Shown here piece by piece: positions 56,219 to 64,000 of a DNA stretch of 64,000 nucleotides. The stretch covers positions 46,982 through 110,981 of the forward strand of contig JBNGIQ010009280.1 of NCBI GenBank assembly GCA_049999765.1, given 5' to 3'. The DNA comes from Phaeoceros laevis (lineage: Eukaryota > Anthocerotophyta > Anthocerotopsida > Notothyladales). How positions within the stretch are numbered: position 1 is the first letter of the stretch; every line of letters starts with the position of its first letter. A program made the position numbers and the translations under genes. The notes under the pieces are model-generated. The model had not been told where the DNA came from. It made no database searches and saw only the letters and a list, made by a program, of their open reading frames with translations.

Positions 56219-56476
56219 TATAAAAATACGAGTTATTTAAGTAGGCATTACATAGGCAATAAGTAATTAATTAATGAATCGTCACATAAAACGATGTGAC
56301 CCAAATGTAAGGGGCGCGACTAAACGTCGTGCCCTAAAACCAACCGCTGTCCTCACGACAGGACATGGCCAACCGCCACCTCCTTCTTTAAGAGGAGCGT
56401 GCGCGCAATACAATTGATTCCTCTTGCATTCAATCTTTCTCCTCTGCCTAAGCATTCGATCCTAGCCTGATCTACA
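56219..56476 (+). repeat. Copia 3' LTR
   Basis: 258 bp, nearly identical to the 5' LTR; a 3-4 base insertion in CTCCTTCTTTAAG is the only obvious indel. Confidence 0.92.
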
Positions 56477-56497
56477 CAACAAAAAGAATCAATCAGG

Positions 56498-56638
56498 GTC
56501 ACTTAATCGGGTGATTGGCGGCACTTAATTAAGATAAAAAATACTACTGTACCCGTCTGCTTGCGGGTGCCCTATTCAGGACAAGGGGGGACCCTCTATG
56601 GGACCGTCTAACCTCTTCAAATGATCATCACATCACAC
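56498..56638 (+). mobile_element. 141-bp truncated LINE-like 3' end, copy d
   Basis: Carries CGGGTGCCC, GGACAAGGGGGGACCCT and ATGGGACCGTCTAACCTC, then an ATCATCACATCACAC tail. Flanked by a 6-bp duplication ATCAGG (56492-56497, 56639-56644). It interrupts the gypsy integrase 16 bases after the copia insertion site. Confidence 0.72.
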
Positions 56639-56644
56639 ATCAGG

Positions 56645-57408
56645 AAGCCGAAGACATGCTTCGAGCATATGTAAGCACTCATCAGGAAGACTGGGTGGAT
56701 TTTCTTTACCTCGTCGAGTTTCCTCACAACAACGCCATAAATGCTTCAACGAAGGTAACCCCATTTTACATGAATTCGTATCAGCATCCCCACACTTTGT
56801 TGGATGCACCCATCTCGGCAGCTAGCCAAACGCCCGCAGCTGTCAATTATTTGTAGTTACGGGCTAACATTCTACAGGAAGCCAGGAAGTTTGCCTTGGA
56901 GGCTCAGAATCGGCAGCAGCAGCAAGCCAACAAACGAAGGCGCAATGTTTGCTTCAACCCAGGCGATCTGGTTCTCCTCTCCACCAAGTTTTTGAATATC
57001 GCAGGTGCTGGCACCCGGAAGCTTGCTGACAGATGGGTTGGCCCTTTCCGGGTGCAGGAGCGCATTGGCGCCGTGGCATATCGCCTTGAATTACCTGACC
57101 AGATGCGCTACCATCCCGTTTTTCATGCCTCATTACTGCGTGCTTATCAAAGTACCCCTCCAGAACGTCCTCCACCAGTTCTGCTTGAAGGCGTTCAGGA
57201 GTTCCAGGTTGGGCGGATTCTGAAGCATCGGATTTACAGGAAGCGCTTGCAATTTTTGGTTCTATGGCAAGGGTATCCCATTGAGGATGCAACCTGGGAA
57301 CCCCTCTCAACAGTACAGGATTGCAGCACCCTTGATGACTACCTACACTGCCATCCAATTCCAGGACTCGAGGACGAGTCCTCTCGCCCCCGGGAGCCAT
57401 TGTCATGA
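56645..57408 (+). pseudogene. Third gypsy element, integrase end and chromodomain
   Basis: Continues the integrase from 49849: EDMLRAYVSTHQEDWVDF, LVEFPHNNAINASTK, a TAG at about 56855, then ARKFALEAQNRQQQQANK, GDLVLLSTKF, RKLADRWVGPFRV, YRLELPDQMRYHPVFHAS and the chromodomain FQVGRILKHRIYRKRLQFLV with LWQGYPIEDATWEPLS. A chromodomain after the integrase places it with plant chromoviruses, where it guides insertion to heterochromatin. Ends with TGA at 57406-57408. Confidence 0.9.
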
Positions 57409-58173
57409 AAGATAAAAAGCCGGGAGTTATGTTGTAGGTGTGAATAAGGTTTGAGGTAGAAGTAAGCTAGCTACGTGGTTAAACGACATTAGTAATCAGT
57501 GCGATCAAATTAACTTGTCGAATACACTTGTTAAACTGCCAGTTCAGGGTTATACTTAAACCCCAATGAAACCCTAACGGGGACATCTTTTTGCGTGGCA
57601 TTACAAGGTTGGGGGAGGTGCTGCGTATGTTGGCCATGGCATGAAGTTTTTTTGCAAGGAACTTGTGCTGAGTAAATTGGATGTAGGCACATTTGTTCAC
57701 GTGAAACCGGTGGCTCGGTCGTCAAGATCTAAGGAAGATGGCATGACAGCTGATGCAGATGTTGGAAGCAGTGACATGTCTGAAGGCCCTTGTCCGCCTG
57801 GGCCATACAACACCGTTGTGACAAATGCATCCGATGCGGAGGTGGGGGGTACTGTAGACTTAGGTGATAGCTTTTCTGCTGAGGCTTAGAGTGTAAAGAA
57901 CGCGTCCGCGTTATGCATCCTAGATGTCCGTGATGGCTCATGTGTATTTTTTACATTTTTTTTAGGAATGCGATGAAGAGACCTGCTTGAAACCGTGAGA
58001 CACGTTAAAAAAGCACTTCACTAACTTCTGCCACATACCGCAAAGTTATCTGGAAACTACTAGTCATCAAAAAACCGGTTTTCTTCGTACCCAGCTCAAA
58101 CTCAGGGTTTTTTTAGGTGTGAAAGAGGCCATTTTAGGAACCAGGAGCGGTTCCTATTTCATGGAGACGTTGT
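57409..58173 (+). other. Region after the gypsy with a small unknown ORF (57641-57889)
   Basis: No 3' LTR could be delimited. A frame open upstream of 57641 (KVGGGAAYVGHGMKFFCKEL, TFVHVKPVARS) to 57889 looks protein-like at its start and low-complexity acidic later. Family not recognised. Confidence 0.3.
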
Positions 58174-58500
58174 TTACTTTCTAAGCCTAGTTGCGAACCT
58201 CGTAATGCACTCATCAGAAAATTGATTGGAGGCAAACAACAGACCTTTTATTCTCTCCTTGTAGTCACTGGGCCGGAAACGTGCACAAAAACGTCTAACA
58301 ACTTCCGAACAATCTGTAGCAAACTCTTCAGCTAATTCTTCATTGTACCAGTGGGAGGGCTCCAGCCTTAACGACGAGCTAAATCTTTTTGCTAGCTTCT
58401 CCCCGTTGGTCACACTTTTATTGTTCCAGTACTCCACGTATTTTTCGATGTGCTTGTCGTGGTCGTCATCTTGAATGGGGCCTGGACATACAGAATGCTA
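58174..58500 (-). pseudogene. Unknown ORF fragment
   Basis: Minus-strand open frame with EYWNNKSVTNGEKLAKRFSS and a Trp/Glu/Arg-rich helical stretch (LAEEFATDCSEVVRRFCARF). Composition suggests a real coding remnant. No family recognised; Gag-like or transposase-like origin is possible. Confidence 0.3.
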
Positions 58501-60640
58501 TCATTGCCAAGAATCCTACGCACACCAACAGATCGTTTGTACTCCCTCTCTCCTCTCTTTGAGGTTTCTCTTGATCTTCTCTGTTTTTCCTAGACACTCG
58601 CTGAGGTGCATTGTGTTGCTATTCTGACGTAGGCCCCAATTAGCTTAAGGTTTAAAACATCAATGTTGGCGTGAGTGCACTGTATCTCCCTTGCCAACTA
58701 TTCGGACAGGAACCAGCATTAGACCGTGGGGTTTCTCCCATTGGCAACCACGCTGGGGTGTGCGGTTTGACTATGTAAGCAGAGTTGCTATGTAGCTGAA
58801 TCAGAATAGTTGGACAACTTGATTTATTCTGTATTTCACGCATAGATAGTAGTAGGACGCAAGGCTAATGTTCCCCTTGCTTGTGTGTGAACGTACAGAC
58901 AGATAGTCAGCATCGTTTGCTGTGAAATGACATTGAAGCACTGGATGTTGGGCTGTTCTGACACGCAAGCCAGAGCACTCGACTACCGAGAAACCTCCAT
59001 CACCATGACACAAGGCCTCTCCGACCCTCAATTCGTTGCCTAGAAACTCCTCGAGAGATGCAAAGGACGGAAGAAAACAAGCGGAAATGGCCACTGCCTT
59101 CACAAAACCCCGTGCTGAATGCGAGAAGATTACACCATAAGTAGCCTCTAGTTCCCCCTCTTTTCCTTGGCTCTGCAGTAAAGCCGGAAACCGAGCTCAA
59201 ACCAACCATCCAGCTGTTGCCTAACAGCTGGATTGCTTCCGGCTTCTCGCTTAATATCTTGCCTCCCCTATTCCTGGAGATCCCGGTAACTAAGTGAGCA
59301 CCGCAGAGTTTTTACCTAACAGGTCAGGCCTGCATTAGCGCAGATCATCTTAGTCACCCATGATTCCTCTTTTTGGTCTGTTGGGTCACGGAGTAGGGTA
59401 GGGCATCTGTGTTTTGCAAGACAGCTCCCTGCCCTTCTGAGTATATTTTAAAAATAACAAATATAAGTATCATTTGCATTAAAAAAGAAGAATGCTAAAT
59501 AATGACCCATCTAGTGAAGTTATGGTGAAGGACAAATACATGCACCTTTCGGCCGCCTAATGACGGGAAGGGTTTTTTCCATGCATAGGGTTTTTTTCTT
59601 CCATCCTGCCCTAGGTCTAGGACTTGGTTGTTAGTAATGTTACCCGCCCGGTATTGTACCGGGGTTGGGTGAGGGTGTTTGCGATCATTTAGTCATGTGG
59701 CCTCTGGCCCAATAAAGCACAAAAACACTCACCTTCACCTTCTTCCAACCTATACTATAGGTTGAAAAGAAAGAAACTCAGAGTGTACTAGCAAAACCTA
59801 TAGCTGCAGGCTATTCATGATATCAAGAAAAATCCCAAGGCCTTCTTTCGACTGATCAAAAGCAGAGGGACAGCCCTCCACCTATTTCATTACAGAAATG
59901 GGAGGAGCATGGTACCGTCCTCTATAGCTGAGTAAGTTGTGTATTTGCATCATTTGCCCTAGGGCTGCGTTTAATCTATTCAATTTATTGTCAATAATCA
60001 TGAGAATGGTGTATTGGTCAATTTGTTCAAGGGTGCATAGTTGGTTGGAAATCTTGATTTCCAGGTTGCTACTGACCAAGTGACCTGTGGCGCAAATGTT
60101 ATCTTAGTTGCTGACCCCCCGTAGTAAAGCTTAGAGAGGCCAATTGATTGGAGTGATGACTCCTTCCTCTACGTTGGAATAGGTGGTGCTCTTGCCATGG
60201 CTGTTGCTCCTGTCTTGCTTGTGCAATGAGTGCAGTAAGGAGCAGGTGAATTGTGCATCAATTTCCAGCAAATTGTCTAAGGTTGGTTGTTGCCAATTTG
60301 GGCGTGATCGCCAATTTGACTAGTGGCACATGGCCATCTTTCTTACGTTCCCTGTGCATGCACATGCTGCAAATTGGGGTCTTGATTGCATCATGAGTAT
60401 TAATCATGATAGTATTAAGCTTAGTGTACATCAAGACCCTCTTAGAAGGTCTACTACTTCCATGGTCACAATTATTAGGTGTGCAATCAAGGCATGGGAT
60501 CAATTTGCTCGAACACCAACTTAGTGAGGGTGAGGTTCGTGATAATGATTCCTTAGAATGAGTTGTTTGGCGTGAGGCTTGGCATCTACAAAATGTCGGG
60601 AAGTAGCATGGTTGGGTGGGCCACTTTTGTGTAACATAGG
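58501..60640. other. Anonymous spacer
   Basis: No supported gene. Short inverted segments exist (for example around 59640-59750) but no boundaries could be fixed. Confidence 0.4.
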
Positions 60641-60833
60641 ACCGTAGGCCCGATATCGGTTCGGCACTTGGTTGCCAAACCCCTTAATATTTTTTGGGAA
60701 ATGCAGTTTGGCACGCTCTATGCACTAAGTTAGAATATGCATTTTTCTGCCAAATTTCTGAAAAAATGAATATTCTATTTCGGCATTCTAAATTAATATT
60801 TAATTTACACCGAACCGATATCCAGCCTATGGT
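60641..60833. mobile_element. MITE-like element with 24-bp terminal inverted repeats
   Basis: 60641-60664 (starting ACCGTAGGC, ending GATATCGGTTCGG) and 60810-60833 are inverted repeats with 21 of 24 matches. The 193-bp interior is AT-rich and non-coding. No clear target duplication, so the superfamily is undetermined. Confidence 0.55.
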
Positions 60834-62857
60834 AGTGGGTGATTGGTCACATATATTTGCAATACTTTAGACCAATGCATTGGTTGAGAAGGTCAACTTA
60901 TGCTAAACCTCCAAATAGCTAGTGCCCTCAATTGAAAATGTCATGAGTTTTGATTGCTTTCGGTGCCTACTAACATTAAGATTTGCGGACTTTTTTTGGC
61001 ATGGTTATGATTTTGCAATTGTGTACAAAAGTGATCTACTCAATTGTGCTGCAAGCATGGACATCCAGAGACCCAGAAGGCTTTGTTTGTTGGTGTAACG
61101 CTGTGATCGAGAAAAGATGTATAAACACTTTCGATTAACCCCAACTTTTAACTAGCTATTCTTAACCTATTTTGACTTGCTTAGCACACAAGATATGCCA
61201 AAAGCTTTACGATCCACGACAACTTTATACACAACCCCCATCTCGTCACCAAAGTCTTATATGTAGTTTTTGTTCCCCTTGCAATGCGCAACAAGACACC
61301 CAATAAGATTATGCTAAGATGACAAGAAGACCTTATTTGCCTCCCTCAGCAGGTTGTAGTATCTCTAGGGATCCAACAGTAGCTACTAATGTTCGTTTTG
61401 TTTGTCAAAATAATTGATTCACGTTCTAATTCATGGATGTATAGTGCCGCTGTCAACTATGTGACTATGACACCACTCGTAGAGGGGGAGCTTAGTCCTA
61501 CTAGAGCGAGTCACCACCCAACAAGAAGCTCAATTCCCTCACTTGTAGGTGCTCAATTGAAGCACATCTGGAAACTTGTAACCTCTAAATAGATGAACAC
61601 ACCCACCTCGAACATCAGCACCGGCTTGGGGGTAGAGGGGTGGTCTGCCAAAGAGTAAGCCTAGAACTGCGGCATGCCTCACTGAGGAATTATGTAGCCT
61701 AGGTTGTGCCCCTTTGGGATGTCCAAATGTGAACGGTCAAGGCCTCACAAAAAGTACCAAATTGACAAGGAAACTAACTAAGTTATTTCTATGGAGACTG
61801 ACAAAGGGGATCCCAATGAAAATACTGATACATCTTATGTGATGTGCTCAAAATAAAACATTTCAACCTATATATTGTATAGAATTGACGCATGGGAGGT
61901 AGAAAGGAAGTGAAATGGAAAGAGCCAACATCTAGCATAATTGATTAAAGCTTACATCTGAATATGTAGCTATAAAACTAAAAAAAATACAGGAGTATTC
62001 CACTATGGTAAGTCTAATATTAGTTCACCGTTTAATAATATTCTTACGTTGAATCACAAATTTATGATTTAAAAAAAATATGAACAAATTTTTTTTGAAG
62101 TACTGCATCTTGCATTGCATTTAAAATCAGAATGTAAGGAGTTCATGAAAATAAATGCCCAATCCTAATAGGATTGGTTGTACTATCAAATGAACAACAT
62201 GGTCGTGGATAGCAGTCACAAGAAAGGTAATTTAGAGCAGCTTGAATACACCCTCAGATGGGGTTGTCCACGTGACACTTATAGTAGCTACATCTTCACC
62301 ATTATATGCTAGGTTGCCTACCTATTGCATGCAAAGAAAGGTCCCCAGCTAAGAATAGGTTGGTCACAACCTTAGCTCTATTCCAAATAAAAACTAAAAA
62401 CTTATTTTTTTTCTTAGGGTGTGTGCCTAATCTTGATTACCAAACATGGCAAGGTGGTCAATAATTGATGGAGCGTTTAATTCTATTGCCAAGCGGCCAA
62501 GGCCGGAACCGGTTATATCCTAATGTTTTAATTGATCTAAGAGATTTGCACTGAGTAATAATTGATGTATTGAAGGATTGGACGATCTTAGATGAACACT
62601 AGGTTGGTCAGACTATATAAGGCTTATATGATAACTTGTACATTACGGTTACCCACAAATGCCCCCACCTAGCTATATGAGTTAATGTCCACAACTCTTT
62701 TTTCGCCATAATATAGCCACAATAACAAAAGGTGCATACTAGCATGTCATCTTTTTGTAATAAACATGATACCTCCATACTTACACTTGTCTAATGTTTG
62801 GTATTTTTGTTGTAGATAGCATTAGCTGCAATCTGATAAAAGTGTGCATGTTTGATG
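60834..62857. other. Anonymous AT-rich spacer
   Basis: No supported gene, RNA or repeat. Confidence 0.45.
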
Positions 62858-62885
62858 TTTGAGGAGGTTCCTATGAGGGTCCCAG
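62858..62885 (-). repeat. LINE-like 3' tail, copy e (degenerate)
   Basis: Minus strand GGGACCCTCATAGGAACCTCC then TCAAACATCAAACATGCACAC; shorter and more diverged than copies a-d. Confidence 0.45.
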
Positions 62886-63537
62886 CAACAGTAATGGACC
62901 AAGCTTTATAGACTTGGGAGACTTACGAGTTTTAAACACTATTACAAGTAATATGCATATCAATGTTTTTGACAAATGTTACATAAATAGCTTATTTATT
63001 TAGTGATCATTAGGCATATGCAGCCATAAGGCTATGACGCACATAAATAACTTACAAGTTATTTTGTAGTAGCATTTTCTACTAGCAAGTTCTTAGCACT
63101 CCATAAACGTAGTCTATGTACAAAGTGGGAAGAGACTTTGAACCTTATCCATTGCAAGAAGATTATACTAATCCTAAGAAGATTATGCAAGAAGATTGTG
63201 CATACATCTTATATACTTCCAAACTTGATTTTCCATGAAAAATATATAGAAAGGTCCCTACAAACTCACCATATTCAGTGACCAACAAAGTAGCACATAT
63301 CCGTCTTTTTCAATCGTTCACTATCCACTATGATTGCCCTATAGCAAGAGTACTTTGTGATAAAGTAATCCTGGAGCACGTTCTATGTTGCAGGCACATG
63401 GTATTTTCAGAGTTGATATCCATCCATTAGACCAAATGGATGCCTCTTAAAGCTATTGCAACCATAAACTGCAAGATCAAAGCATATATTGCAGACAATA
63501 AAATGGAATGCAAAGAGCAATTAGTGGTGTGTGTTTT
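62886..63537. other. Anonymous AT-rich spacer
   Basis: Nothing supportable. Confidence 0.45.
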
Positions 63538-63580
63538 ATTTGAGGAAGTTATTGGTCTCTATGAGGGTCCCTCCATTGGA
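63538..63580 (-). repeat. LINE-like 3' tail, copy f (degenerate)
   Basis: Minus strand GAGGGACCCTCATAGAGACC, then ACTTCCTCAAATAAAACACACACC. Same end as the other copies, diverged. Confidence 0.45.
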
Positions 63581-64000
63581 TAAACATGGCACACTTAGAG
63601 GTTCAAATATACTAGCTATTAATATCATTAAGCTGGGGGTAGGCAATCATTGTGACCAAAGCATCATCTTGCTAAAAAGTCATTTTTAAAAATAAAAGCT
63701 CAATACAAGCTTTAATAACCAAAATAAAAAAAACATAATTCAATACTTTACCTAGAATGTCTGCTACAGTTCGGTTTATCTATAATCCAATAAAATATTG
63801 GACCTAGCCAAAAAAAATAATGCTTATGGTACAAGAGATTGAAGTACTAAAAATCAAGAAAATTACCACAATAAGTCATTCCTATATCCAAAAAATTTAG
63901 GAGACAACATAAACTTACGTCACCCTTCTCGACCTTATACTAGTATATCATGATGTATTACTATCTAGAGTCAACATGTAAGGATGTTATGATGTTTAAC
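63581..64000. other. Anonymous AT-rich spacer
   Basis: Nothing supportable. Confidence 0.45.

Larger units (their letters stand above)
49850..56476 (+). mobile_element. Complete Ty1/copia element inside the third gypsy
   Basis: LTRs 49850-50104 (255 bp) and 56219-56476 (258 bp), nearly identical, both starting TATAAAAATA and ending CTACA. The 5-bp target duplication CAACA is at 49845-49849 and 56477-56481. Primer-binding site TGGTATCAGAGC at 50105 and polypurine tract AAGTGGGAG at 56210-56218. Order: leader ORF, second leader ORF, Gag, protease, integrase, RT, RNase H. The few LTR differences indicate a fairly recent insertion; Pol nevertheless has stops and shifts, so it was probably mobilised in trans or has decayed since. 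Confidence 0.95.

Overview
The window is a gene-poor, heavily nested transposon landscape from a plant nuclear genome. Plant origin is indicated by PPR repeats, a shaggy/GSK3-like kinase remnant, DUF659-type hAT transposase and plant-like Ty1/copia and Ty3/gypsy elements. A multi-copy Penelope-like/TERT-like reverse transcriptase family and a methyltransferase-bearing gypsy element point to a seed-free plant such as a fern or lycophyte rather than an angiosperm; this is an inference. No intact host gene was found. Almost every coding region carries stops, frameshifts or insertions.

Layout: 1-1300 is the end of a copia element. 1747-21130 holds two same-strand (minus) copies of a Penelope-like element (X1 and X2). 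X2 is split by a complete gypsy element, copy 1 (9854-18791, minus, 4-bp target duplication), which is itself split by a tRNA-derived SINE (17322-17561). 21180-26170 holds three truncated copia 5' ends, each with a small leader ORF. 26170-31270 holds foldbacks, a minisatellite, a duplicated kinase fragment and a minus-strand PPR remnant. 31271-46165 is a decayed, duplicated PPR pseudogene. It is interrupted by a hAT transposon (32875-46041, 8-bp target duplication), which is interrupted in turn by gypsy copy 2 (34813-44777, plus). 46165-57408 is a third gypsy element (chromodomain type). Its integrase is interrupted by a copia element (49850-56476, 5-bp target duplication) and by a 141-bp LINE-like 3' end. 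57409-64000 is mostly anonymous AT-rich DNA.

The most notable system is the gypsy family of copies 1 and 2. Between protease and reverse transcriptase its polyprotein carries a complete C5-cytosine DNA methyltransferase domain of DRM/DNMT3 type, and it ends after the integrase with a PHD finger. Its termini are not ordinary LTRs. Both copies start with segment A and end with segment B (TGTC...GACA); copy 1 is A-internal-B and copy 2 is A-internal-B-A-B, like the split direct repeats of some DIRS-order elements, yet the element encodes a DDE integrase and makes 4-bp target duplications. It looks like a retrotransposon able to write (methyltransferase) and read (PHD) chromatin marks. Both copies here are dead.

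A second notable pattern is a 58-residue leader ORF directly after the primer-binding site, seen in four divergent copia relatives. In two of them its stop overlaps the next start as ATGATTGA.
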